A DNA stretch of 64,000 nt from JBGSMF01 sp041740315 (GTDB lineage: Bacteria > Chloroflexota > Anaerolineae > Fen-1058): assembly GCA_041740315.1 (NCBI GenBank), contig JBGSMF010000263.1:4622-68621 (forward strand), read 5' to 3'. Below the pieces are notes generated by a model. That model did no database searches, was not told the origin of the DNA, and saw nothing but the letters and a program-made list of their open reading frames with translations. Below, piece by piece: positions 1-7,719 of this stretch. A program made the translations under genes and the position numbers. The stretch's first letter is position 1. Each line of letters opens with the position of its first letter.

Positions 1-204
1 TTGCTGTTGACAGGCGGCTATATCTTGTACATGATCGCCAAAGTGCTCACGGGGCCTCTTAACCCTCAATGGGCCAAGCTGCCCGAGATCAATGCCCGCG
101 AGATTTTTGCCCTGGCTCCGCTGATGGTGTTGATGCTCGTCATTGGCCTGTATCCGGGTTGGCTGGTAAACGTGATCAATGCAACTGTGATGCGGTTGTT
201 CTGA
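1..204 (+). CDS. nuoM: NADH-quinone oxidoreductase subunit M, C-terminal fragment (cut by window edge)
   Basis: The last 67 residues of a proton-pumping membrane subunit of complex I; the window edge removes the rest. The visible part has the end of a transmembrane helix, a loop, then an acidic/basic stretch leading into a final hydrophobic helix with 'IGLYPGWL'. This matches the ends of both complete NuoM proteins in this window ('VIGLYPRPF' and 'VSGVYPQWL') and is unlike the end of the NuoL encoded at 42430-44511. It is therefore probably a NuoM, not a NuoL. The next gene is also a NuoM, so two NuoM paralogues lie in tandem. The first base shown is inside the gene; no start is visible. Confidence 0.75.
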   Translation: MLLTGGYILYMIAKVLTGPLNPQWAKLPEINAREIFALAPLMVLMLVIGLYPGWLVNVINATVMRLF

Positions 205-222
205 AAGTTGGGAGTTGCGATT

Positions 223-1731
223 ATGAACTTTCCGTTTTTGAGCGCATTCATCTTTGTTCCTCTAAGCACGGCAGTGCTGATTTTGCTGCTGCCCAAAGAG
301 CGCAAGACAGAGGCGCGCATGCTGGCGGCTGCCGGTGCGTTTATCGTGTTTGCGCTGTCCATTTACGTGTACGTGGCTTATGACAAGGTGCAGGGGGGCT
401 ATCAGTTTGTCGAGCAAGTGGCCTGGGTGCCCACGTTGGGCATTAGCTACCACCTGGGCGCAGACGGCATTGCCTTGCCCATGGTCTTGCTGACGGGCCT
501 GGTCACTTTTACCGGGGTGCTGGTGAGCTGGGGCATCCAAGACCGCCCGCGCGAATTTTTTGCTTTTTTGCTGATGCTGGTGGGCGGTGTGTTTGGCGTG
601 TTTGTCAGCCTGGATTTGTTCGTGTTGTTCTTTTTTTACGAACTGGCCATCTTTCCAATGTACTTGTTGATTGCCGTGTGGGGCAGCACGCGCAAAGAAT
701 ATGCTGCCATGAAGCTGACGCTGTACTTGCTGATCGGCTCGATCATCGCGCTGGTCGGCGCATTGGCCATGTATTTCCAGGCGGGCGCTCACACCTTTGA
801 CATGGTTGCATTGAAGGAAATGGGCTTTCCGCTGAATTTTCAAAGGTTGTGGTTTTTGCCGGTCTTTTTGGGCTTTGGCGTGCTGGCCGGCATCTGGCCC
901 TTTCACAACTGGTCGCCCGATGGCCACGTGGCCGCGCCCACGGCCGTTTCCATGTTGCACGCGGGCGTGCTGATGAAGCTGGGCGCGTTTGCGGCGCTGC
1001 GGGTGGGGGTTGATCTGTTGCCCGAAGGCGCGCGCTATTGGCTGCCGTTTATAATCTTTTTGGTCACGGTCAACGTGGTCTATGGCGCGGCGATTGCCAT
1101 GGTGCAAAAGGACTTTAAATACGTCATCGGCTTTTCATCCGTCAGTCACATGGGCCTGGTGACGATGGGCTTTGCCACCATGAATGTGACCGGCATGAAT
1201 GGCGCGGTGATGCAAATGTTCAGCCACGGCGTAATGACGGCGCTCTTTTTCGCCGTGGTCGGCATGGTGTACGACCGCGCCCACACCCGCGATATTCCCT
1301 CGCTGGGCGGGTTTGCCAAGTACATGCCAGAGGTAGCCATCGCCTTTATCATCGGTGGTCTGGTTTCTATGGGCATGCCAGGGTTAAGCGGCTTTGTGGC
1401 CGAGCTGCAAATTTTTATGGGCCTGTGGCGCGCGGGCAACGACCCGGCCATGCAGGCCATTGCGCCCTGGTACCCCTATATTGCGCTGATCTCGTCGCTG
1501 GGCATTATTCTGACGGCGGCCTATGTGCTGCGCGTCGTTCAGCAGGTGTTCTTTGGCCCGTTTGACGAGCACAAGTGGCACGACCTGCGGCCCATCACCT
1601 CGCTCGATCGGGTGACGTTGGTCATCTTGTGCGCGGTGCTGATTGTCTCAGGTGTGTACCCGCAGTGGCTGATGAACATGATCCAGACTGGTGTGGTGCC
1701 GGTCGTCGCCCGGCTCGTGGGAGGTGGGTAG
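223..1731 (+). CDS. nuoM: NADH-quinone oxidoreductase subunit M, second tandem copy
   Basis: A 502-residue antiporter-like membrane subunit of complex I that couples quinone reduction to proton pumping. It is hydrophobic throughout, with about 14 helices. It keeps the expected charged residues: Glu in 'FFFYELAIFPMYLL', Lys in 'LHAGVLMKLGAF', and Lys/His around 'VQKDFKYVIGFSSVSHMG'. The family 'FHTWLPDAH' loop appears here as 'FHNWSPDGH'. I place the start at ATG 223, preceded by GGGAG with 8 bases spacing; a TTG at 208 is possible but less likely. It follows the partial NuoM by 18 bases and its stop overlaps the nuoN start by one base, so it is operonic. The sequence is clearly divergent from the NuoM at 40227-41729, so this is a separate complex I set. 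Confidence 0.93.
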   Translation: MNFPFLSAFIFVPLSTAVLILLLPKERKTEARMLAAAGAFIVFALSIYVYVAYDKVQGGYQFVEQVAWVPTLGISYHLGADGIALPMVLLTGLVTFTGVLVSWGIQDRPREFFAFLLMLVGGVFGVFVSLDLFVLFFFYELAIFPMYLLIAVWGSTRKEYAAMKLTLYLLIGSIIALVGALAMYFQAGAHTFDMVALKEMGFPLNFQRLWFLPVFLGFGVLAGIWPFHNWSPDGHVAAPTAVSMLHAGVLMKLGAFAALRVGVDLLPEGARYWLPFIIFLVTVNVVYGAAIAMVQKDFKYVIGFSSVSHMGLVTMGFATMNVTGMNGAVMQMFSHGVMTALFFAVVGMVYDRAHTRDIPSLGGFAKYMPEVAIAFIIGGLVSMGMPGLSGFVAELQIFMGLWRAGNDPAMQAIAPWYPYIALISSLGIILTAAYVLRVVQQVFFGPFDEHKWHDLRPITSLDRVTLVILCAVLIVSGVYPQWLMNMIQTGVVPVVARLVGGG

Positions 1732-3197
1732 TGGATTATTCGGCTTTGAGTGTTGGCTTGCGGGCAATCTTGCCCGAAATTTTGATGGTCGTCTTGGCCT
1801 TTGTGGTGATGGGCTTTGACCTGTTTTTGCCCAAGACCGGCAAGCGGGCGCTGGCAAGCGTGACGGTAGTGGGGTTCTTGATCATTATTCTCGTCAGCCT
1901 GTTCTTGCCGGCTGGTGGCGAGCCTGTCTTGGGCGGCATGGTGCGGGTTGATTTTTGGGCGCACCTGTTCCGCCTATTGTTCCTGATTGCCGGGGCGCTG
2001 GTCAGCCTGATTTCGGTGGATGACAAGTCTGTGCGCCAGGGTGGCGAGTATTATAGCTTGTTGGTGATCTCGGTGATGGGCATGAGCCTGATGGCTGCTT
2101 CGTATGACTTGATCATGCTCTACATCGCATTAGAGACCACCGGCATCACGCTGTATTTGCTGGCCGGTTATTTGAGGGAGCAAAGCCGCAGCGCCGAAGC
2201 GGGCCTGAAATATTTCTTGTTTGGCGCGTTTACCTCTACGATGATGCTGTACGGCATGAGCCTGTTGTATGGGTTCACGCGAACTACGGGCTATGTGACG
2301 GTAGGGACGGGCTTGTTTAGTTTGCAGCAGGATTTGCAGCAGCAGTTGCCCATCGGGCTGGCGCTGATTCTGATTGCGGTGGGGCTGGGCTTTAAGGTTT
2401 CGATGGTGCCGTTCCACTTTTGGGCGCCCGATGTGTACGAGGGCGCGCCCACGCCTGTCACGGCCTTTATCTCGGTGGCTTCCAAGGCGGCCGGCTTTGC
2501 CGTGCTGGTGCGCATTCTGATGGTTGTTTTTGTTTCTTCCCAGGTTCAATGGATTGGCCTGCTGATGGCGCTGTCGGTCGTGACAATGTCGTTGGGCAAC
2601 CTTCTGGCGGTGGTGCAAAGCAATATCAAACGCATGCTGGCCTACTCGTCCATTGCGCAGGCGGGCTATGTCCTCATTGGCGTGGTGGCGGTGGCGCGCG
2701 GCAATGTGACGCCCTATGGGCCGGCCACGGTGCTGTTTTACCTGGGCGTGTATGTGTTGACCAATATTGCGGCTTTTGCCGTGGTCACGGCGGTGACCAA
2801 CGCGCTGGGCAGCGAGCAGCTATCGGCCTTTAATGGCCTCTCGCGCCGTTCCCTGGGGCTGGCGCTGGCGATGCTGGCGGCCATGCTCAGCCTGGGCGGC
2901 GTGCCGCCGCTGGCGGGCTTTTTCGCCAAGTTTTTTGTCTTTTCGGCGGCGATGGGGCAGGGGTTGACCTGGCTGGTGGTCATTGCCGTGCTGAACAGCT
3001 TGCTGGCGTTGTACTATTATTTGATGGTGCTCAAGTATATCTTTGTGGACCGCAGCGAGGGGGATGAAGAGCCGCTGTCCGTTCCGGCGGCGCTGAACAC
3101 CAGCATGTGGATTGCGACGGCAGGTATTTTGGTTTTGGGTGTGTTTGCCACACCGTGGTATACGCTGGCCGAACAGGCGGTGGTTGGATTATTCTAA
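1731..3197 (+). CDS. nuoN: NADH-quinone oxidoreductase subunit N
   Basis: A 488-residue antiporter-like membrane subunit N of complex I, with about 14 transmembrane helices. Recognisable stretches are 'LIMLYIALETTGITLYLLAGY' (helix with the conserved Glu), 'FKVSMVPFHFWAPDVYEGAPTPVTAFISVASKAAGF' (Lys-bearing helix pair) and 'IKRMLAYSSIAQAGYVLIG'. The start is GTG 1731, which shares its G with the TAG stop of the NuoM gene (TAGTG), so the two are translationally coupled. A much longer reading frame exists upstream but runs inside nuoM and is not used. This ends the left complex I cluster; six bases later the ATP synthase genes begin. Confidence 0.93.
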   Translation: MDYSALSVGLRAILPEILMVVLAFVVMGFDLFLPKTGKRALASVTVVGFLIIILVSLFLPAGGEPVLGGMVRVDFWAHLFRLLFLIAGALVSLISVDDKSVRQGGEYYSLLVISVMGMSLMAASYDLIMLYIALETTGITLYLLAGYLREQSRSAEAGLKYFLFGAFTSTMMLYGMSLLYGFTRTTGYVTVGTGLFSLQQDLQQQLPIGLALILIAVGLGFKVSMVPFHFWAPDVYEGAPTPVTAFISVASKAAGFAVLVRILMVVFVSSQVQWIGLLMALSVVTMSLGNLLAVVQSNIKRMLAYSSIAQAGYVLIGVVAVARGNVTPYGPATVLFYLGVYVLTNIAAFAVVTAVTNALGSEQLSAFNGLSRRSLGLALAMLAAMLSLGGVPPLAGFFAKFFVFSAAMGQGLTWLVVIAVLNSLLALYYYLMVLKYIFVDRSEGDEEPLSVPAALNTSMWIATAGILVLGVFATPWYTLAEQAVVGLF

Positions 3198-3203
3198 TTA
3201 GGG

Positions 3204-3500
3204 ATGAAACCAAAAGAGACTCCATCCGTAACGGTGGCGCATAGTCTGGCGCTGACCAGCATGGTTTCGCAGATTGGCTGCGTGACCGTGGTGATTGTGC
3301 TTGGGGCGCTGCTGGCAGGGCTGTGGCTAGATAATTACCTTGCTACCAAGCCGGTGTTGACGATTGTGCTGCTGCTGCTCAGCATTCCGGTGAGTATGTA
3401 CAGCCTGATACGTATCGCGCTTTCGACGGTGGCGCAGTTTCAGGCGATGGCGAAAGAAGAAAAAACGAGCGATGAAGGACCAACGACAAACGACCACTAG
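3204..3500 (+). CDS. atpI: AtpI/AtpZ-type small F0 membrane protein
   Basis: A 98-residue protein with two transmembrane helices (about residues 25-45 and 50-72) and a charged tail. The first helix ends 'AGLWLDNYL', the typical 'G..LD..' element of the AtpI/AtpZ family. These proteins precede the F0 genes in many operons and are thought to help assemble the c-ring or to move Mg2+/Ca2+. It begins with ATG seven bases after nuoN and lies directly upstream of the a subunit. The last six codons ('PTTNDH') are written in a degenerate heptamer repeat (3478-3525) that also supplies the stop codon, so the natural C-terminus has probably been replaced or lengthened by the repeat. Confidence 0.7.
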   Translation: MKPKETPSVTVAHSLALTSMVSQIGCVTVVIVLGALLAGLWLDNYLATKPVLTIVLLLLSIPVSMYSLIRIALSTVAQFQAMAKEEKTSDEGPTTNDH

Positions 3501-3525
3501 TTTTAGTCGGTGGTCTTTGGTCGAA
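3478..3525. repeat. Inverted pair of degenerate heptamers
   Basis: Three units on the left (gaccaac, gacaaac, gaccact; 3478-3498) face three inverted units on the right (agtcggt, ggtcttt, ggtcgaa; 3505-3525) across a six-base gap. The left arm is also the 3' end of the atpI-like gene and holds its stop codon. The right arm ends just before the atpB ribosome binding site. It could fold into an imperfect hairpin in the mRNA between atpI and atpB. Confidence 0.75.
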
Positions 3526-3545
3526 TTGAGAAAGGAGGGCAGAGC

Positions 3546-4682
3546 TTGAAAGGTTGCTTGTATGTCATAATCATGTTGGTCGTTGTGACGGCTTTGTGCG
3601 GCCTCAGTTCGGGCTTTTTGAGCAGTCTGAAGGTGCCCACATTGCTAGACGGCGTTTTGGGGCAGCCCGCCATGCCCACGGTCAGCTTGCCCCCTGAGCG
3701 GATTACGCCCTATGTTGAAATTTTGGGCTTCAAGACCGGGCTGACCAATACGCTGCTTGCCACGCTTTTGGCCGATGTATTCTTGATTGTGATGGCCTTT
3801 TTCGCCACGCGCAAGATTCGCGCCGGCTCGCCCGATGCGCTCATTCCGCGCGGCTTGCAAAACGTGGTCGAGGCTATCATCGAGGTGTTGTATGGCTTTG
3901 CGGAGGCCGTGCTGCAAAAGCGCGCCCGGCAGGTCTTTTGGCTGGGGGCCACCATCTTTTTGCTGGTGTGGGTCGCCAACTGGATGGAATTGCTGCCCGG
4001 GGTAGATGCCATTGGCTGGCTCGAAAAGCCGCACGAGGCAAATATTGCCACGTATTGCACGGGCAGTTTTCTTGGGCTGTCCACCATCAAGGGACCTGTC
4101 ATCAAGCCCGGAGAAGCACTGCCGCCGAACTGCGTGCCGGCTGCGGAAAGCGAACATGCCACAACTACCGCCGAGTCGGCGGAAGCGCAGCCAAAGGATG
4201 AGCACGCTGAAGGCGAACACGAGACGGGCTATATTCTTGTGCCGTTTGTGCGGGCCGCCGCCACCGACCTGAACATGACGCTCTCGCTGGCCATCATTGC
4301 AATGGTCATGGTTCAGGTCTATGGCTTTCGCGCGCTGGGCGCCGGCTACCTGGGCAAATTTATCAACACGGCCAAGCTTAACAAGGGCAACCCTATGGGC
4401 CTGCTCGATATCTTTGTGGGCGTGCTGGAAACCATCAGCGAGTTTTCCAAAATCATCTCGTTCACTTTCCGTTTGTTCGGCAATATCTTTGCGGGCCAGG
4501 TGTTGCTGTTCGTGATGGGCTTTCTCATCCCCTTTTTGTTCTTTGGCATCCTCATCTTTTGGGGATTGGAAATCTTTGTGGGGGTGATTCAGGCCTTTGT
4601 GTTCATGATTCTTACCTTTGTGTTTGTCGCCCAGGCCATGACCAGCCACGGCGATCACGCTGAACACGCAGAGTCTCACTAA
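3546..4682 (+). CDS. atpB: ATP synthase F0 subunit a
   Basis: A 378-residue proton-channel subunit. The C-terminal half carries the diagnostic helix 'IISFTFRLFGNIFAGQVLL' with the essential Arg, followed by 'LGLEIFVGVIQAFVFMILTFVFV'-type helices. The N-terminal region has a hydrophobic helix and 'ITPYVEILGFKTGLTNTLLATLLADVFLI'. A loop of about 70 residues rich in Glu, Ala, Thr and His ('SEHATTTAESAEAQ') lies between the first and second halves and makes the protein longer than the usual 230-300. I choose TTG 3546 because AAAGGAGGG sits at 3531-3539, six bases upstream. The gene heads atpB-atpE-atpF/H. Confidence 0.93.
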   Translation: MKGCLYVIIMLVVVTALCGLSSGFLSSLKVPTLLDGVLGQPAMPTVSLPPERITPYVEILGFKTGLTNTLLATLLADVFLIVMAFFATRKIRAGSPDALIPRGLQNVVEAIIEVLYGFAEAVLQKRARQVFWLGATIFLLVWVANWMELLPGVDAIGWLEKPHEANIATYCTGSFLGLSTIKGPVIKPGEALPPNCVPAAESEHATTTAESAEAQPKDEHAEGEHETGYILVPFVRAAATDLNMTLSLAIIAMVMVQVYGFRALGAGYLGKFINTAKLNKGNPMGLLDIFVGVLETISEFSKIISFTFRLFGNIFAGQVLLFVMGFLIPFLFFGILIFWGLEIFVGVIQAFVFMILTFVFVAQAMTSHGDHAEHAESH

Positions 4683-4740
4683 TTCTCTATCTCTAGCTTT
4701 ATCTCTAGTCTCTATCTCTATCTTTAATCTCTATCTCAAC
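4683..4740. repeat. Degenerate tctctat/ctctag word array, atpB-atpE gap
   Basis: The 73-base gap between atpB and atpE is mostly imperfect repetitions of short pyrimidine words such as tctctat, ctctagt and ctttatc, with a period of roughly six to seven. The same vocabulary occurs in the next gap (4984-5050). The atpE ribosome binding site follows (GGGAGG, about 4740-4746). Confidence 0.65.
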
Positions 4741-4755
4741 GGGAGGAATTACAGA

Positions 4756-4983
4756 ATGGATGCAGATGCAATCAAGCAATTGGCGGCAGGTTTGGCAATC
4801 GGGTTGGGCGCGCTTGGCCCCGGCATCGGTATTGGCCTTTTGGCCAACGGCGCTATGCAGGCCATCGGGCGCAATCCAGAGGCCGCCAGCCAGATTCAGC
4901 TCAACATGATTCTGGCCATCGCCTTTACCGAAGCCATCGCCATTTACGCGCTGGTTGTGGCGCTCTTGCTCAAGTTTGTCTAG
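4756..4983 (+). CDS. atpE: ATP synthase F0 subunit c (proteolipid)
   Basis: A 75-residue hairpin of two transmembrane helices joined by the polar loop 'GRNPEAASQ'. Helix 1 has the glycine-rich 'GLGALGPGIGIGLLANGAM' pattern. Helix 2 carries the ion-binding Glu in 'AIAFTEAIAIYALVVALLL'. The residues that mark sodium-binding c-rings, Gln in helix 1 and Ser/Thr directly after the Glu, are absent (Ile and Ala are there), so this ring should carry protons. The length is normal. It lies between two repeat-filled gaps in the F0 operon and has a strong ribosome binding site (GGGAGGAA). Confidence 0.96.
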   Translation: MDADAIKQLAAGLAIGLGALGPGIGIGLLANGAMQAIGRNPEAASQIQLNMILAIAFTEAIAIYALVVALLLKFV

Positions 4984-5050
4984 GTTGGTTACTAGGGATT
5001 AGAGTCTGATCTCCCATTTCTAATCTCTACTATCCAATCTCTAGTTTTAG
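4984..5050. repeat. Degenerate heptamer array, atpE-atpF gap
   Basis: The gap contains units such as ctcccat, ttctaat, ctctact, atccaat and ctctagt in register every seven bases, preceded by the inverted words ctagggatt and agag. The arms could pair imperfectly. The vocabulary matches 4683-4740, so the two F0 gaps share an origin. Confidence 0.7.
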
Positions 5051-5062
5051 AGGAGGGAACCC

Positions 5063-5788
5063 TTGGAAGCTTTGGATGCTTTGGGGATCAACCCCATTTA
5101 TTTGCTGTCATACATTGTGGCTTTTATCGTCTTGGCGATTATATTGCGTGCGCTGTTGTACGAGCCAATCTTGAACATGCTGGAACAGCGCCGCGCCAAG
5201 ATTGAAAAAGGGCTGGAAGACGCCCGCGCCGCCGAAACCGCACGCGCCAACGCCGAAACGGAGCGCCAGCGCATTTTGGATGAGGCGCGCGTCGAGACGC
5301 AAAAGCTGCGCGCCGAAGCCGGCCAGCAGGCTGACCAGGTAGCTGCCAAGATCAGGACCGATGCCCAGGCCGAAGCCGAGCGAATCAAGGCCGATGCGCA
5401 GCTTGTCCTGGCTGCCGAGCGCGACAAGATGCTGAGCGAGCTGCGCGGGCAGATTGCCGCGCTGTCCATCGCTGCGGCCAACAAGCTCATTGGCGCGTCG
5501 CTAGACCGCCAGCGGCAAGAGGCGCTCATCGCCGACTTTTTCGCCCAGGTGCCAGCCGAGGTGCGAGTGGGGTTGGCCGGCGCGACGGGCGACGCCGAGG
5601 TGACCAGCGCTGTGCCGCTGACGCCCCAAGAGCAAACGCGCGTCAAGAGCGAACTGAACTTGACCGAAGCTGCTTTCCGGGTTGACCCCAAGATTTTGGG
5701 CGGTTTGCGCGTGCGCGTAGGCGACAAGGTGGTAGATGGCAGCGTGGCAGGCCAGTTGGAAGCGTTGCACTCTAGCCTGGCTCAATAG
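5063..5788 (+). CDS. atpF: ATP synthase b-delta fusion: b subunit joined to the C-terminal part of delta
   Basis: A 241-residue protein. Residues 1-30 form a transmembrane anchor. About 31-165 is a long charged coiled coil ('RRAKIEKGLEDARAAETARANAETER'), typical of the peripheral-stalk b subunit. From about 178 onward it matches the end of the delta subunit: 'EVTSAVPLTPQEQTRVKSEL', then 'VDPKILGGLRVRVGDKVVDGSVAGQLEAL'. The six-helix N-terminal domain of delta, which normally binds the top of F1, is missing. TTG 5063 is chosen because AGGAGGG lies five bases upstream. No atpH, atpA, atpG, atpD or atpC follows, so F1 must be encoded elsewhere. Full b-delta fusions are known in mycobacteria; here only the distal delta piece is attached. 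Confidence 0.88.
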   Translation: MEALDALGINPIYLLSYIVAFIVLAIILRALLYEPILNMLEQRRAKIEKGLEDARAAETARANAETERQRILDEARVETQKLRAEAGQQADQVAAKIRTDAQAEAERIKADAQLVLAAERDKMLSELRGQIAALSIAAANKLIGASLDRQRQEALIADFFAQVPAEVRVGLAGATGDAEVTSAVPLTPQEQTRVKSELNLTEAAFRVDPKILGGLRVRVGDKVVDGSVAGQLEALHSSLAQ

Positions 5789-5804
5789 TGGCGGCAACTC
5801 GCTT

Positions 5805-5892
5805 CTAGCAGGCTGTCGGAGAGGTAGCCTAGCCCCTCGTGGGCGACGCGCACAAGGCGCTGCGCTACGAGCTCTCTCCAACAGGCTGCTAG
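5805..5892. mobile_element. 88-bp inverted-repeat element (MITE-like), copy 1
   Basis: It starts ctagcaggctgtcggagag and ends with a close inverted copy (ctctccaacaggctgctag). Between the arms is a GC-rich core that can fold on itself. A second member with the same ends but a different core is at 11199-11295. There is no coding capacity. It fills most of the 220-base gap between the ATP synthase genes and the small gene at 6009. It is probably a non-autonomous transposon-like or REP-type palindrome. Confidence 0.7.
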
Positions 5893-6008
5893 TGTGCAGG
5901 CAAAGCCACCAAGCATACTGCGTTTTTGCGCTGGGTTGCAAACGCTTGTTATTGAACGTCAAGGCGGCATGCGCGCGCTGTCCTTGACGTTTTGTTCTCG
6001 GAGGTACT

Positions 6009-6209
6009 ATGCGCAAGCAAGGATGTCTATCTGGATTATTAAAGTTGTTTTTGCTCGATGCCTTGTTTGATTGGCTGCAAAACCGCTTTGGTTTTGGGCG
6101 GGGGGTCTCGTGCACCGGTTGCGGCTGCGGTGTCATTTTGCTCATTATCTTTTTGATGCTGGCTTGTTCGATTTTGAGCGGCACTGATTGGTTCCACCTC
6201 GGCTTTTGA
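6009..6209 (+). CDS. Small Cys-rich membrane protein, unknown function
   Basis: A 66-residue protein I do not recognise. It starts at ATG with a strong ribosome binding site (GGAGGT, seven bases or fewer upstream), which argues for a real gene. Residues 1-30 form an amphipathic, Leu/Phe-rich segment. The motif 'CTGCGCG' (about 34-40) leads straight into a hydrophobic helix ending 'ACSILSGTDWFHLGF'. The cluster of Cys and Gly just before a membrane helix could bind a metal or be acylated, but nothing shows which. It ends five bases before murE, so the two may be co-transcribed. Confidence 0.6.
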   Translation: MRKQGCLSGLLKLFLLDALFDWLQNRFGFGRGVSCTGCGCGVILLIIFLMLACSILSGTDWFHLGF

Positions 6210-6213
6210 AGCA

Positions 6214-7719
6214 ATGAGACTGGGTCAGCTTGTCGGTGCCTTGCCGCGCGCCGCTGTTGCGGGCAGCAGCGACGCCGAAATCACACACATCACCAGCGAT
6301 TCACGCCAGGTAAAACCGGGGGCGTTATTTGTGGCTTATACTGGCGTGGGCGTGGATGGGCATGGCTTTATCGGCGACGCGGTGGGCCGAGGCGCGGCGG
6401 CTGTCGTGGGCCAGGTGGATGGCCTGGCTTGTGCTGTCCCTTACATCCGGGTGCCCGATGGACGCGAGGCGCTGGCTTTTCTTTCGGCTGCCTGGCATGG
6501 TTTCCCGGCTCGCAAGCTGGTGATGATTGGCGTGACCGGCACCGACGGCAAAACGACGACGACGAACCTCATTCACAACATCCTTACGGCGGCGGGCATC
6601 AATGCCGGAATGATCAGCACTGTTAATGCCGTCATCGGTGGGCAGGCGTATGACACGGGCTTGCACACCACCACGCCCGACGCGCCCGATGTGCAAAAAT
6701 ACATGGCCCAGATGGTGCAGGCTGGGCAAACTCATTGTGTCTTGGAAGCCACCTCTGAGGGGCTGGCGCAGCGCCGCGTAGATGCCTGCGATTTTGACGT
6801 GGCGCTTGTCACCAATATCACTCACGAGCACTTGTACTTTCACGGCACGCGCGAGGCCTATCGCGCTGCCAAAGGCAGATTGTTTGAGGCGTTATCCACG
6901 TCTTTTCACAAGGGGCCACCCAAGGTGGCGGTGCTCAATGCCGATGATGCTTTTTCGTATGATTACCTGCGAGCGATGCCGGTTGATGCGCGCCTGACCT
7001 ATAGCTTGAGCGGCCCGGCCGATATCGTTGCCCGCGAGCTGCGCTATGCCCCCCAGGCTACGCGTTTCTCGGTTGGCGCAATGGGTGAATGGTTCCCGGT
7101 GGAAACATCGCTAGTGGGGGCGTTTAATGTGGCCAATATTTTGGCGGCGGTTGGCGCGGCGGTGGCGATCAACACTATTTCTACCGAGGCGATTCAGCGC
7201 GGAATTGCTGCGCTGAAAGGCATTCCGGGGCGCATGGAGCGGATTGATGAAGGGCAGGCTTTTCTGGCCCTGGTAGATTTTGCCCACACGCCGAATGCGC
7301 TGGAAAAGGCGCTGGAAACTGCGCGGCAAATGACAACCGGGCAGGTCATTGTGGTTTTTGGCGCGGCCGGCTTGCGCGATGTGCAAAAACGCGGCATGAT
7401 GGGCCACGTGGCGGGCCGGCTGGCAGACAAGATTGTCATCACCGCCGAAGACCCGCGCACCGAATCGCTTGATGATATTATGGCAGCCGTAGCCCAGGGT
7501 TGCCTGGCGCAAGGCCGCCGCGAAGGAAGCGATTTCTGGCGCATTGGCGATCGGGCCGAGGCCATTCGCTTTGCCGCAAGGCTGGCCCAGCCAGATGACG
7601 TGGTCATGGCCTGCGGCAAGGGACACGAGCAATCCATGTGCTTTGGCGCTACCGAGTACCCGTGGGATGATCGTCAGGCAATGCGAGAGGCGTTAAGAGG
7701 GATGAAGGATAAGGGATGA
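6214..7719 (+). CDS. murE: UDP-N-acetylmuramyl peptide synthetase MurE
   Basis: A 501-residue ligase that adds the third amino acid to UDP-MurNAc-L-Ala-D-Glu during peptidoglycan synthesis, in the cytoplasm. The N-terminal domain contains 'ITSDSRQVKPGALFVA'. The central ATPase domain has the P-loop 'GVTGTDGKTTTTN', 'TTPDA' and 'EATSEGL'. The C-terminal domain has 'FAHTPNALEKAL', 'FGAAGLRD..KRGMMG' and 'ITAEDPRTESLDDI'. The substrate-selecting motif that reads DNPR in diaminopimelate enzymes is EDPR here. Arg is kept, so diaminopimelate is plausible, but some Chloroflexota use ornithine and I cannot decide. The last codons and stop are written in a heptamer repeat (7700-7734). Confidence 0.93.
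   Translation: MRLGQLVGALPRAAVAGSSDAEITHITSDSRQVKPGALFVAYTGVGVDGHGFIGDAVGRGAAAVVGQVDGLACAVPYIRVPDGREALAFLSAAWHGFPARKLVMIGVTGTDGKTTTTNLIHNILTAAGINAGMISTVNAVIGGQAYDTGLHTTTPDAPDVQKYMAQMVQAGQTHCVLEATSEGLAQRRVDACDFDVALVTNITHEHLYFHGTREAYRAAKGRLFEALSTSFHKGPPKVAVLNADDAFSYDYLRAMPVDARLTYSLSGPADIVARELRYAPQATRFSVGAMGEWFPVETSLVGAFNVANILAAVGAAVAINTISTEAIQRGIAALKGIPGRMERIDEGQAFLALVDFAHTPNALEKALETARQMTTGQVIVVFGAAGLRDVQKRGMMGHVAGRLADKIVITAEDPRTESLDDIMAAVAQGCLAQGRREGSDFWRIGDRAEAIRFAARLAQPDDVVMACGKGHEQSMCFGATEYPWDDRQAMREALRGMKDKG

Noticed and set aside
1575..1730. N-terminal extension of the left NuoN
   Set aside because: It lies fully within the NuoM coding region. The GTG at 1731 gives a normal NuoN start and a one-base overlap.
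3645..4679. 344-codon open frame antisense to atpB
   Set aside because: The composition (His/Gln/Arg-rich) is that of an antisense shadow of a hydrophobic gene. No homology is recognisable.
4756..4983. Sodium-driven ATP synthase
   Set aside because: The c subunit lacks the Gln in helix 1 and the Ser/Thr after the key Glu that coordinate sodium.
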